From assembly GCA_964246985.1 (NCBI GenBank), contig CAXTSE010000001.1, positions 124,001 through 188,000 on the forward strand: 64,000 nucleotides of DNA, read 5' to 3'. A program made the position numbers and the translations under genes. Shown here piece by piece: positions 16,457-24,496 of the stretch. This DNA comes from CAXTSE01 sp964246985. Lineage in GTDB: Bacteria; Actinomycetota; Actinomycetes; Actinomycetales; Microbacteriaceae. The notes under the pieces are model-generated. The model was not told the origin of the DNA. It saw only the letters and a list, made by a program, of their open reading frames with translations, and did not search any database. The number at the start of each line of letters is the position of its first letter. Position 1 is the stretch's first letter.

Positions 16457-17203
16457 CTACGGGCCGCCCCTGACGGGCGCTGACCCAGTGACGCCTTGCC
16501 CGAGGCTGCGACCCAGCCAGTCGGTGAGCAGGGCGCGCTCCGGCTCGGTCAAGCCGGTGAGCTCCGGGACCACCGTCGCGAACGCGGCGACGAGCGTTCC
16601 CGCCGAGGACGTGTCGGCGACCGGCTCCGACACGGTGATCGTCGACAGCACCGCGTCGAGCATGGCGTCGGGGAGCGTCTCATCCCGCTCCCCCGCAGGT
16701 GTCGACAGGAGGACGAGCACTGCGCCGTTGCCCGCCGCCCGGATCATGTCGAGGGCCTGGCGCTGGTCGACCCGCAGCAGCCCGGCTTGGGCGACTCGCC
16801 GCACGCGTGCGCGAAGCACCTCCGCGCCGGCCTCGACCGCGGGTGAGACGCGGCCGGGCCTCGGGGCGTTCATGAGCGTGAACAGGTCGGGGTTGGCGAG
16901 GCCGAACGCGACGTGCCGGCGCCAGCCGGCGCGCAGCGCGTCGATCGGCTCGATAGCGGATTCGTCAGCCGCTCCCTGGATCTTGTCGCTCATGTACTGC
17001 CCGATGGCGTGCTCGGCGACCGCGTCGATCAGGCCGTCCTTGTCGCCGAAGATCCGGTAGATCGCGGGCGCCTGGACGCCGGCGGCAGCGGCGACCGCGC
17101 GCGTCGTCACGGCATCGGCACCGGACTCCCTCAGGATCCGGCCCGCCGCGGCGATGATGTCGGCGCGCTGATGGTCGCGCGGGGCGGTGGAGGTGTCGAC
17201 CAT
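16457..17203 (-). CDS. TetR-family regulator upstream of mfd
   Basis: 248 residues. The N-terminal helix-turn-helix is clear (IIAAAGRILRESGADAVTTRA, then AGVQAPAIYRIFGDKDGLIDAV); the C-terminal ligand domain is divergent. TAACGT (17211-17216) ends seven bases before the ATG, so the mRNA is leaderless. The mfd start lies 10 bases beyond its stop, so the two form an operon. The operator pair at 17226-17270 lies between it and the divergent NmrA gene, so it probably represses both itself and the reductase. In M. tuberculosis a TetR gene (Rv1019) also precedes mfd, from memory; whether they are orthologues is not shown here. Confidence 0.88.
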   Translation of the reverse strand: MVDTSTAPRDHQRADIIAAAGRILRESGADAVTTRAVAAAAGVQAPAIYRIFGDKDGLIDAVAEHAIGQYMSDKIQGAADESAIEPIDALRAGWRRHVAFGLANPDLFTLMNAPRPGRVSPAVEAGAEVLRARVRRVAQAGLLRVDQRQALDMIRAAGNGAVLVLLSTPAGERDETLPDAMLDAVLSTITVSEPVADTSSAGTLVAAFATVVPELTGLTEPERALLTDWLGRSLGQGVTGSAPVRGGP

Positions 17204-17225
17204 GTATCAACGTTAGCGAGTGTTT

Positions 17226-17270
17226 GCTTCCGATGGAAATGTGGGCTAGCGTGACGTTTCCATCGGAAGC
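17226..17270. promoter_or_regulatory. Paired TetR operator around the NmrA-gene -10 box
   Basis: GCTTCCGATGGAAA (17226-17239) and TTTCCATCGGAAGC (17257-17270) are exact reverse complements with a 17-base spacer. Each arm is itself a near palindrome TTCCNNNGGAA. TAGCGT (17247-17252) lies in the spacer and would drive the NmrA gene. TAACGT for the TetR gene lies just outside. Two dimers bound here would block both promoters. Confidence 0.8.
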
Positions 17271-17307
17271 GCATCGATGCTTCCAGCGATATCAATCAGG
17301 AGACACC

Positions 17308-18165
17308 ATGATCGTCGTCACCGGAGCCACCGGCCAGCTCGGCTCCCTCATCGTCGCGGCACTGCTCGAACGCCTCCCCGCCGACCAGGTCGGCGTCAGC
17401 GTCCGCGACGCCGGGAAGGCCGCGGCGCTCGCGGGTCGCGGGGTGCGCGTCCGCGAGGGCGACTTCACGTCGCCCGAGTCGCTCCTGGACAGCCTCGAGG
17501 GTGCGGATCAGGTGCTCGTCGTGTCGGCCGCCATCCGCGGAGGGAGCGCGGTGGCCGCCAACACCGCGGCCATCGACGCGGCGCAGACCGTCGGAGCGGC
17601 GCGCATCCTCTACACGAGCCATCAGGCCGCCTCCCCCGATTCGCTCTTCGCGGCTCAGCCCACCCATGCCGCGATGGAGGCCCACCTCGCCGAGACCGGA
17701 ACACCCTTCGCCGCCCTCCGGAACGGCTTCTACGCCAGCACCATCGGCTACTACGTCGCCGGGGCTCTCGAGACGGGGCGTCTCGAGCTGCCCGAGGACG
17801 GACCCGTCTCGTGGACCGCGCACGCCGACCTGGCCGAGGTCGCGGCCGTCGCCCTCACCCGGCCGGGCGCCCTCGACGGGGTGACCCCGCCGCTCACCGC
17901 GCCGCGCGCTCTCGACTTCGCCGAGATCGCCGTCGAGCTGTCCGACCTGGTCGGGCGTCCCATCGAACGCGTCGTCGTGCCGGACGAGGAGTGGCTCGCC
18001 GCGGCCGTCTCGGGCGGAATGCCGGCGGCCGCGGCCGACTTCAGCCTCGGGATCTTCCGCGCGGCGAGGCGCGGCGAGTTCGACGTCACGGACCCTGCTC
18101 TCGAGACACTGATCGGCCGGTCGGCACTGAGCGTGCGGGACCACCTGCGGGGACTGCTCGACTAG
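17308..18165 (+). CDS. NmrA-like NAD(P)-dependent reductase (QOR2-type SDR)
   Basis: 285 residues. An atypical short-chain dehydrogenase with the nucleotide motif GATGQLG at residues 6-12 and a quinone-oxidoreductase-2-like body (VSAAIRGGSAVAANTAAIDA, FAALRNGFYASTIGYY). QOR2 enzymes reduce quinones with NADPH; others are redox sensors. The ATG at 17308 has AGGAG seven bases upstream, so unlike its neighbours this mRNA has a leader. Its promoter is enclosed by the TetR operator, so it is the likely main target of that repressor. Its stop shares CTAG with the pth stop. Confidence 0.85.
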   Translation: MIVVTGATGQLGSLIVAALLERLPADQVGVSVRDAGKAAALAGRGVRVREGDFTSPESLLDSLEGADQVLVVSAAIRGGSAVAANTAAIDAAQTVGAARILYTSHQAASPDSLFAAQPTHAAMEAHLAETGTPFAALRNGFYASTIGYYVAGALETGRLELPEDGPVSWTAHADLAEVAAVALTRPGALDGVTPPLTAPRALDFAEIAVELSDLVGRPIERVVVPDEEWLAAAVSGGMPAAAADFSLGIFRAARRGEFDVTDPALETLIGRSALSVRDHLRGLLD

Positions 18166-18746
18166 TCCTTCGGCGCGTGGAAGCGCTGCTGCGCCTCGAG
18201 CAGGCCGTCCGCGATCAGCAGCTCGGTCGCATCCGCCGCGTCCGAGAGCAACGACGGCAGGACCTCGCGCTCGGCGCCGCTGAACGGCTTGAGCACGAAG
18301 TCGGCGGCATCCTGGCGCCCCGGCGGACGGCCGATGCCGATGCGCACACGAGCGAAGTCGGGCGTGCCGATGGCCGATGCGATGTCGCGGATGCCGTTGT
18401 GGCCCCCGTGGCCGCCGCCGGTCTTGAGCCGCAGCGTGTCGAACGGGATGTCGAGCTCATCGTGCAGCACGACCAGACGGTCGGGCTCGAGCGAGTAGAA
18501 CCGCATCAGCGCCGCGACCGGGCCGCCGGAGAGGTTCATGAACGTGTTCGGCTTCGCGAGCACGAGCTTCGGACCACCCGGCTGCGCGCGACCCTCGGCG
18601 ACGGTCGCGTTCGCCTTGTGCGTCTTGAACGTCGCACCGGCGCGATCCGCCAGCTCGGCGAGCGCCATCTGCCCGACGTTGTGACGGTGCGTGGCGTAGC
18701 CGGGCCCGGGATTCCCGAGCCCGACTACGAGCCACGTCTCGGAGAT
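18162..18746 (-). CDS. pth: Peptidyl-tRNA hydrolase, apparent ATC start
   Basis: Releases tRNA from peptidyl-tRNA. From ATC at 18746-18744 the frame gives 194 residues, beginning (M)SETWLVVGLGNPGPGYATHRH, the family N-terminus, with Asn12 and catalytic His22. Later motifs NTFMNLSGG and LHDELDIP, and the RIGIGRPPG block, are intact. No ATG, GTG, TTG or CTG occurs in frame between the rplY stop (18749) and the conserved block. The next ATG (18668) would remove Asn12 and His22. GGAG lies five bases before ATC, overlapping the rplY stop. Either ATC is the true start or one base is wrong in the assembly. Confidence 0.92.
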   Translation of the reverse strand: MSETWLVVGLGNPGPGYATHRHNVGQMALAELADRAGATFKTHKANATVAEGRAQPGGPKLVLAKPNTFMNLSGGPVAALMRFYSLEPDRLVVLHDELDIPFDTLRLKTGGGHGGHNGIRDIASAIGTPDFARVRIGIGRPPGRQDAADFVLKPFSGAEREVLPSLLSDAADATELLIADGLLEAQQRFHAPKD

Positions 18747-18748
18747 GA

Positions 18749-19381
18749 CTACTCCGCGGCCTCGTCGGACGCCTCAGCGGCGTCACCCTCGGCGGTCTCG
18801 CCCTCGGCGGACTCGGCCTCCGGCTCGTCGCCCAGGTCCTGCTCGACCTCGGCCGTGACGTTGACGACCAGGGTCTCGGGGTCGGAGATGAGGACCGAGC
18901 CCGACGGCAGGGTGACCTGCGACGCCAGGATCTGGGTGCCCTCTTCGAGACCCTCGATGTCGACGGTCAGGCGCTCGGGGATGTTGGTGGCCTCGGCCTC
19001 GAGCGACAGGGTCGCGGCGTCGAGCGCGGCGATCGTGCCGGGCGCGGACTCGCCCTCGACGTGCACGGGCACATCGATCGTGACCTTCTCGCCCTTGCGG
19101 ACGATGACGAGGTCGAGGTGCTCGATGATCTGGCGCACCGGGTCCTTCTGCACGTCCTTGACGAGCGCGAGCTCGGTGCGACCCGAGATGTCGAGCTCGA
19201 GCACCTGATTGGCCTTGCGCAGGATGAGGCCGACCTCGTGGCCCGGCAGGGTCACGTGCTGCGGCTCGGTGCCGTGGCCGTAGATCACGGCGGGGATCTT
19301 GCCGGCAGCACGGATGCGGCGGGCGAAGCCCTTGCCGAAGTTCTCGCGGGCCTCTGCGACCAGCTTGTTGTCGTCAGCCAT
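18749..19381 (-). CDS. rplY: 50S ribosomal protein L25/general stress protein Ctc
   Basis: 210 residues, the long Ctc form: an N-terminal L25 beta-barrel that binds 5S rRNA (RENFGKGFARRIRAAGKIPAVIYG) and a C-terminal TL5 beta domain, ending in an acidic Glu/Ala tail. AAAGGAG sits directly upstream of ATG 19381. pth follows with no gap. The roughly 180-base upstream region contains a stem-loop (19486-19513) and a TAGCAT-like -10 (19535-19540), so the mRNA probably has a structured leader, unlike most genes here. Confidence 0.95.
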   Translation of the reverse strand: MADDNKLVAEARENFGKGFARRIRAAGKIPAVIYGHGTEPQHVTLPGHEVGLILRKANQVLELDISGRTELALVKDVQKDPVRQIIEHLDLVIVRKGEKVTIDVPVHVEGESAPGTIAALDAATLSLEAEATNIPERLTVDIEGLEEGTQILASQVTLPSGSVLISDPETLVVNVTAEVEQDLGDEPEAESAEGETAEGDAAEASDEAAE

Positions 19382-19485
19382 GGCTTTACTCCTTTGTCGG
19401 TGAGGCGGAAAGCCCCGGAATGTTTGGTCAACTCGAACGCACAACTGCGTGAGGAAGCACGGGGCCCGCCCACCGCGTCGATCAC

Positions 19486-19513
19486 GGATGCCGCCTGCGG
19501 AAGCGCAGCATCC
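19486..19513 (-). promoter_or_regulatory. Stem-loop in the rplY leader
   Basis: On the minus strand GGATGC-TGCG-CTTC-CGCA-(GGCG)-GCATCC pairs as a 10-bp stem with a 4-base bulge and a CTTC loop. It lies about 105 bases upstream of the rplY ATG, downstream of a plausible -10. It could be an attenuator or a binding site for autoregulation by L25, but no such element is known to me. Confidence 0.4.
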
Positions 19514-19565
19514 CTCGCCGAAGTTCAGTGGGCAATGCTACACGGCGCAGTTGTCAGCGAGCGAC

Positions 19566-20606
19566 TCAGTAGAACTCTCGGGTGTTGACGACGTTGCGCA
19601 GCGGCTCGCCGTCGATCAGGCGGCGGGCGTTCTCGGCGAACAGCTCGGCGATCAGCCGCGGCTCGTGCGGGTTGATCGCGGCGGTGTGCGGGGCGATGAG
19701 CACGTTCGGCAGCGTCCAGAGCGGGCTGTCGGCGGGCAGCGGCTCGACGTAGGTGACGTCGAGCGCGGCGAAGCCGACGCGGCCGTCCCGCAGTGCCTCG
19801 GTGAGGGCGGGCTCGTCGACGGTGGTGCCGCGTCCGACGTTGACGATCGTGATGCCCGCTCCCGGCGGAACGGCGGCCAGCACGTCGCCGCTCAGCATGC
19901 GGTGGGTCTGGTCGGTGCCCGGCAGGGCCAGGACGATCGCGCCGACGGTGGCCGCGACATCCGCCAGCTCGTCGACCGGGCGGATCGACGCGACACCGGG
20001 GGCGTCGACCTCGTGGCGGTGCACGCCGACCACCGTGTAGCCGAGCGCGGACAGCTTGCGCGAGACGGCCAGCCCGATGCTGCCGAGGCCGACGACGGCG
20101 ACGGTCATGTCGGATGCGATGGTCATCGGGATGCGCTCGGCCCACTCCGAGCGGCGCTGCGCGTCGAGCAGGTAGGGCAGGTGCTTCGCCCCGCCGAGGA
20201 TGCCGAGCAGCGCGAACTCGGCGAGCGGCTCGGCGTGCACGCCGGCCGAGGTCGTGAAGAGGATGCGATCGAGCGCGGCGGCGTCGAGACCCGCCGCCTT
20301 CACCTGCTGACCGCCGCCCGCGGGGATCGTGTGCACCCACTGCAGACCCGGATTCGCGGCGACGGTGCGGGCCAGCGCCGTGCCCGAGTGGTCGGGCACC
20401 CCGAAGAGCGCGTCGGCGCCGTCGAGCAGCCGCTCGAACTCGGGCTGCAGGTCGGCCGGGCGGTCCCAGCGCACCATCCAGTCGACGTTCGGAGGCCCGA
20501 GCAGCTCGGGCTCGTGCACCAGGTCGAGCCGCGGCTCGCGCTCGCGGATCAGCGCGACGTTCTCGTCGGTCTGCGGGGTGGCCACGACGGCGCGGAGGCG
20601 GCTCAC
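19566..20606 (-). CDS. D-2-hydroxyacid dehydrogenase (NAD-dependent)
   Basis: 346 residues. The nucleotide motif VVGLGSIGLAV lies near residue 170, the substrate Arg in VNVGRGTTVDE, and the catalytic His in LIAPHTAAINPHEP. The N-terminal catalytic half carries the hinge TTSAGVHAEPLAEFAL typical of GhrA/SerA relatives. Substrate not clear (glyoxylate, hydroxypyruvate or a gluconate-derived 2-keto acid). The GTG start overlaps the gluconokinase stop (GTGA), which favours a 2-ketogluconate reductase role in the same pathway. That is inference from context. Confidence 0.88.
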   Translation of the reverse strand: MSRLRAVVATPQTDENVALIREREPRLDLVHEPELLGPPNVDWMVRWDRPADLQPEFERLLDGADALFGVPDHSGTALARTVAANPGLQWVHTIPAGGGQQVKAAGLDAAALDRILFTTSAGVHAEPLAEFALLGILGGAKHLPYLLDAQRRSEWAERIPMTIASDMTVAVVGLGSIGLAVSRKLSALGYTVVGVHRHEVDAPGVASIRPVDELADVAATVGAIVLALPGTDQTHRMLSGDVLAAVPPGAGITIVNVGRGTTVDEPALTEALRDGRVGFAALDVTYVEPLPADSPLWTLPNVLIAPHTAAINPHEPRLIAELFAENARRLIDGEPLRNVVNTREFY

Positions 20607-21085
20607 GCCGACACCAGCTGCTCGGCGATCGCGTCGACGATCTCGGCGGGGGTCGCGGCGATGTCCACGGTGACCGGGTGCTCGTCGGCAGCGGGCTCCT
20701 CGAGGGTCGCCAGCTGCGAGTCGAGCAGCGATACCGGCATGAAGTGCACGCGGTGCCCCATCCGCTCAGCGAGCAGGTCACGCGATCCACGCAGGTAGAC
20801 GAGCGCCAGGTCGGGTGCGACGGCGCGCAGCCGGTCGCGATAGGCGCGCGTGAGAGCGGAGCACGCGATCACCACGTCGCCGGGGGCGAGCGTGGCGCCC
20901 ACCGCGTCGAGCCACGGGCCGCGGTCGGAGTCGGTCAGCGGGATGCCGGCCGCCATCTTCGCGACGTTCGCGGCAGGATGGAGCGCGTCGGCATCCGCGA
21001 ATCGCATCCCCAGCCTCTCGGCGAGGGCGGAGGCGATCGTCGACTTGCCGGATCCGGAGACGCCCATCACCACCACAGCTCGCAC
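20603..21085 (-). CDS. gntK: Gluconokinase
   Basis: 160 residues, the usual size for thermoresistant-type gluconokinase. Phosphorylates gluconate to 6-phosphogluconate. P-loop GVSGSGKST at residues 8-16, followed by the family motif FADADALHPAANVAKMAAGIPL and the DSDRGPWL block. TAGCGT (21092-21097) ends six bases before GTG 21085. It is divergent from gnd, whose product acts on the next metabolite, so kinase and dehydrogenase are probably expressed together. Confidence 0.93.
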   Translation of the reverse strand: MRAVVVMGVSGSGKSTIASALAERLGMRFADADALHPAANVAKMAAGIPLTDSDRGPWLDAVGATLAPGDVVIACSALTRAYRDRLRAVAPDLALVYLRGSRDLLAERMGHRVHFMPVSLLDSQLATLEEPAADEHPVTVDIAATPAEIVDAIAEQLVSA

Positions 21086-21091
21086 GCGACC

Positions 21092-21107
21092 ACGCTAGCG
21101 GTAGCCT
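21092..21107. promoter_or_regulatory. Back-to-back leaderless -10 boxes, gntK and gnd
   Basis: On the minus strand TAGCGT (21092-21097) ends six bases before gntK GTG 21085. On the plus strand TAGCCT (21102-21107) ends seven bases before gnd ATG 21115. The whole divergent promoter fits in 29 bases, so the two polymerases cannot bind at once. That implies competition or alternation between the two genes. Confidence 0.65.
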
Positions 21108-21114
21108 CGTGTGC

Positions 21115-22575
21115 ATGTCTGAGAGCGCCTCGTCCCCCGCCAACATCGGTGTCGTCGGGATGGCGGTGATGGGCTCCAATCTGGCCCGCAACCTCGCCAG
21201 CCGCGAGGGCAACACCGTCGCCATCTTCAACCGCACCTACGAGAAGACGCAGACGGTGCTCGACGAGCACCCCGAGGCCGAGTTCATCCCGGCCAGCACC
21301 TACGAGGAGTTCGCCGCCTCGCTGAGCACCCCGCGCACCGCGATCATCATGGTGCAGGCGGGGAAGGGCACGGATGCGGTCATCGACGAGCTCGTGAAGG
21401 TGTTCGAGCCCGGCGACATCATCGTCGACGGCGGCAACGCGCTGTTCACCGACACCATCCGTCGCGAGAAGGCCGTGCGCGAGACCGGCATCAACTTCGT
21501 CGGGGCCGGCATCTCCGGCGGCGAGGAGGGCGCCCTGCTCGGGCCGTCGATCATGCCCGGCGGATCGGCGGAGGCCTGGGAGACGCTCGGACCGATCCTG
21601 ACGTCGATCGCGGCCGTCGCCGAGGGCGAGCCCTGCGTCACCCACGTCGGAACCGACGGTGCCGGCCACTTCGTCAAGATGATCCACAACGGCATCGAGT
21701 ACGCCGACATGCAGCTCATCGCCGAGGCGTACGACCTGATCCGCCGCGGCACCGGAAAGACCCCGGCCGAGATCGCCGACGTCTTCGCCGAGTGGAACCG
21801 CGGCGAGCTCGAGAGCTACCTGATCGAGATCACCGCCGAGGTGCTGCGCCAGGTCGACGCTGAGACGGGACAGCCGCTCATCGACGTGATCCTCGACCAG
21901 GCCGGATCGAAGGGCACCGGCGTCTGGACGGTGCAGACTGCACTCGACCTGGGCATCCCGGTGTCGGGCATCGCCGAGGCGGTGTTCGCCCGCTCGCTGT
22001 CGTCGAAGCCCGCGCAGCGCGCCGCCGCGGCATCGCTGCCCGGCCCCGACTCCGAGGGCTGGAAGCCGGCCAACCCCGAGGCGTTCATCGAGGGCGTGCG
22101 GCTCGCTCTCTACGCGTCGAAGGTGATCGCGTACTCCCAGGGCTTCGACGCGATCGTCGCCGGCGCCGAGAAGTACGACTGGGACATCAAGAAGGGCGAC
22201 ATCGCCAAGATCTGGCGCGGCGGCTGCATCATCCGCGCGCGCTTCCTCAACCGCATCACGGAGGCCTACGCCGACGACCCCGGCCTGGTGGCGCTCGTCA
22301 CCGCGCCGTTCTTCGTCGACGTGATGGCGAAGGCGCAGACCGCCTGGCGGAACGTCGTCGCGGATGCGGCCCACGCCGGCATCCCGGCCCCCGCGTTCTC
22401 GTCCTCGCTGGCCTACTACGACGGGCTGCGGGCCGACCGCCTGCCCGCCGCGCTGGTGCAGGGGCAGCGGGACTTCTTCGGGGCCCACACCTACGGGCGC
22501 GTCGACAGGGAGGGCACGTTCCACACCCTGTGGAGCGGGGACCGCACCGAGATCTCGGCGGTCAGCACGCACTGA
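21115..22575 (+). CDS. gnd: 6-phosphogluconate dehydrogenase, decarboxylating
   Basis: 486 residues, the long NADP-type enzyme of the oxidative pentose phosphate pathway. It makes ribulose 5-phosphate, CO2 and NADPH. Seen: VVGMAVMGSNLARNLA (nucleotide binding), GAGISGGEEGALLGPSIMPGG, and the catalytic Lys/Asn in HFVKMIHNGIEYADMQ. Start at 21115 rather than 21109 because of the -10 seven bases upstream. The C-terminal block (DFFGAHTYGRVDREGTFHTLW) is complete. Confidence 0.96.
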   Translation: MSESASSPANIGVVGMAVMGSNLARNLASREGNTVAIFNRTYEKTQTVLDEHPEAEFIPASTYEEFAASLSTPRTAIIMVQAGKGTDAVIDELVKVFEPGDIIVDGGNALFTDTIRREKAVRETGINFVGAGISGGEEGALLGPSIMPGGSAEAWETLGPILTSIAAVAEGEPCVTHVGTDGAGHFVKMIHNGIEYADMQLIAEAYDLIRRGTGKTPAEIADVFAEWNRGELESYLIEITAEVLRQVDAETGQPLIDVILDQAGSKGTGVWTVQTALDLGIPVSGIAEAVFARSLSSKPAQRAAAASLPGPDSEGWKPANPEAFIEGVRLALYASKVIAYSQGFDAIVAGAEKYDWDIKKGDIAKIWRGGCIIRARFLNRITEAYADDPGLVALVTAPFFVDVMAKAQTAWRNVVADAAHAGIPAPAFSSSLAYYDGLRADRLPAALVQGQRDFFGAHTYGRVDREGTFHTLWSGDRTEISAVSTH

Positions 22576-22594
22576 CGTCGGCGGGTCGCGTCCG

Positions 22595-24049
22595 CTACCA
22601 GGCGGGGGCGTCCGAGCCGAGCGGACGCGGAGACCTCTCCCACACGAGAGGCGACGCGGTGAAGCGCACGGGCGGCGAGAGCAGGGTCGCGGCTCCCCAC
22701 GGGGTGTCGAGGGCGCTGGGCACGGCGAGCTGCGCCGTGACCGGCTCGACGGTCGACGCCTGGGCGAGCTCGATCGGCAGGGCCGCGAGCCGGGTGCTCT
22801 GCTCGAGCGCGGCGGCGGTGCGCGCCAGCGACAGGCGCGAGCGCATACCGCGGCCGGTGCGCACGCGCGCGGCCAGCCCCGAGAGCACGGCCGCCGCCAC
22901 CAGGTACCCGGTGCCGTGGTCGAGCGCCTGCACGGGGAGCGGCGTCGGGCGGTCGGCGAGACCCGAGCGCAGACCCGCCCCCGCGATCCCCGTCGACATC
23001 TGCACGAGGCTGTCGAACCCGCGCCGCGCCGCCCAGGGCCCGGTGTGCCCGTAGGCGTCGAGCGACACGTCGACGAGCCCCGGCCGTGCCTCTCGCCGCA
23101 CGTCCACCCCGAGCCCCAGCGCCTCCAGCGCGTCCGAGCGGTAGCCGTGCACCAGCACATCGGCGTCGGCCAGCAGCGCCAGGATCGCGTCCCTTCCGGC
23201 CGGATCCCGCGCGTCGAGCCGCGCCGCCCGCTTGCCGATCGTCATCTCGGGCACGACGGCGGGCTCATCCCAGTCGGGCGGATCGATGCGCAGCACGTCG
23301 GCGCCCAGCCCCGCCAGGAACCGGGTCGCCACCGGCCCGCTGAGCACGCGCGTCAGGTCGAGCACCCGCAGCCCGGCGAGGGGGCGCGCCGGGGTCGACT
23401 GCCACGCGGGCCCGTCACCACCGGCATCGGTGATCTCGGATGCGACGAGCGGCTCCGCGGCGACCGCGGCGCCCTGCGCGTGGCCGGCCCACGCATCCGG
23501 AGTCCGCAGCAGCGCGGCGCACCCGCCCTCGGAGACGACGGCCGCCTCGAGCTCCTCGCCCGCCCAGCGCGCGACGGCCGCCGCGACGGCGACGCGGTCG
23601 CCCTCGACGCCGAGCACCCGAAGGGCCGCCGCCCGGTGGTGGGGAGCGTTGGTGTGCAGCCGGATCCAGCCGGCCGCACCGTCGCCGGCGGCCGTCTCGG
23701 GCAGGCAGGCGTAATCCCCCGCGATCGCGTCCCACGGCGACGGGATCGTCCAGCCGATCGGGGTGAGGGCCATCCCGAACCACGCGTCGACGAGCGGGCG
23801 ATCCACGGACGCGCGCGCGGACGGGAAGCCGAGCGCCGACGTGAGGACGCCGAGAGCGGATGCCGCGGTGGCGACGGTCGCGGCCGCGAAGTCCGAGACG
23901 GGGTACGCCGAGTCGAGAGTGGCGGTGCCGGAGACACGGAGCAGCTCGTCGTCGTCTCCGTCGGCTCCGACACTCGGCAGCCCCAGCGCGTCGGCCATCG
24001 ACGCCCGCAGCATCTGCTCGGCCTCCGACGACTGCCGAGGGGTGCCCAC
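22595..24049 (-). CDS. CaiB/BaiF-type CoA transferase, rearranged and lacking the catalytic Asp
   Basis: 484 residues. The classic family N-terminus (LAGLRVLDLTRVLSGPVATRFLAGLGADVL) appears only from about residue 225. It is preceded by about 200 residues with a second family-like half (GWIRLHTNAPHHRAAALRVLG). Where canonical members have VDVSMxDA with the acyl-accepting Asp, this protein has RLSLARTAA, so Asp is replaced by Arg. It is therefore an atypical and perhaps inactive member, or uses another residue. TACGGT (24056-24061) ends six bases before GTG 24049, a leaderless start. It converges with gnd. Confidence 0.8.
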   Translation of the reverse strand: MGTPRQSSEAEQMLRASMADALGLPSVGADGDDDELLRVSGTATLDSAYPVSDFAAATVATAASALGVLTSALGFPSARASVDRPLVDAWFGMALTPIGWTIPSPWDAIAGDYACLPETAAGDGAAGWIRLHTNAPHHRAAALRVLGVEGDRVAVAAAVARWAGEELEAAVVSEGGCAALLRTPDAWAGHAQGAAVAAEPLVASEITDAGGDGPAWQSTPARPLAGLRVLDLTRVLSGPVATRFLAGLGADVLRIDPPDWDEPAVVPEMTIGKRAARLDARDPAGRDAILALLADADVLVHGYRSDALEALGLGVDVRREARPGLVDVSLDAYGHTGPWAARRGFDSLVQMSTGIAGAGLRSGLADRPTPLPVQALDHGTGYLVAAAVLSGLAARVRTGRGMRSRLSLARTAAALEQSTRLAALPIELAQASTVEPVTAQLAVPSALDTPWGAATLLSPPVRFTASPLVWERSPRPLGSDAPAW

Positions 24050-24084
24050 AGGCTCACCGTAGCCCGTGGGAGACTGGCCCCACC

Positions 24085-24444
24085 ATGTCCGACGACCAGC
24101 ACCCCGAACTCGCCGGCTACGAGCCCGGCGACGGGCCGGTGCGCAGGCCGATCACCCGGCACGTCATGCGCGTCGTCGTGATCATCGGCCTCGTCTCGCT
24201 GGTGCTTCCGGGAATCGTCGTGACGTTGTCGACACAGGCCAGCACCGCGAGCACCGCCTGCGGGCTCGTCGTCGCGGCAGCCGCGCCGGATGCTGTGGAG
24301 GCGACGGCGCGCTTCGAGCTGATGGGTGTGGAGGGTCCGGGCTGGTACTGCTACGCCCGCCTGTTCGACGGCTCGGAGACCTTGCTGCGCGCCCTCGGGA
24401 TCATCCCCGGACTGAGCTTCGAGCCCTCCGGCGTGCCCGCCTGA
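24085..24444 (+). CDS. Small single-pass membrane protein, unknown
   Basis: 119 residues. Acidic cytoplasmic N-terminus (MSDDQHPELAGYEPGD), one membrane helix at about 28-48 (MRVVVIIGLVSLVLPGIVVTL), and an outer domain with two cysteines (TACGLV and GWYCYARLF) that could pair. The reading frame extends further upstream, but that part lies inside the divergent CoA transferase gene, so ATG 24085 is chosen. No family recognised. Confidence 0.7.
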   Translation: MSDDQHPELAGYEPGDGPVRRPITRHVMRVVVIIGLVSLVLPGIVVTLSTQASTASTACGLVVAAAAPDAVEATARFELMGVEGPGWYCYARLFDGSETLLRALGIIPGLSFEPSGVPA

Positions 24445-24496
24445 GCGGGTTCCCTGGGTGACCTCCCCGGCCCGTTTGGTAGCCTTCCCCACGGAT

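Noticed and set aside
13357..16473. 1038-codon open frame on the plus strand
   Set aside because: Entirely antisense to mfd; no domain, no start signal, and low-complexity composition.
19552..19557. CTGACA as -35 box for rplY
   Set aside because: Only 11 bases separate it from the TAGCAT -10, too short for a sigma-A promoter.
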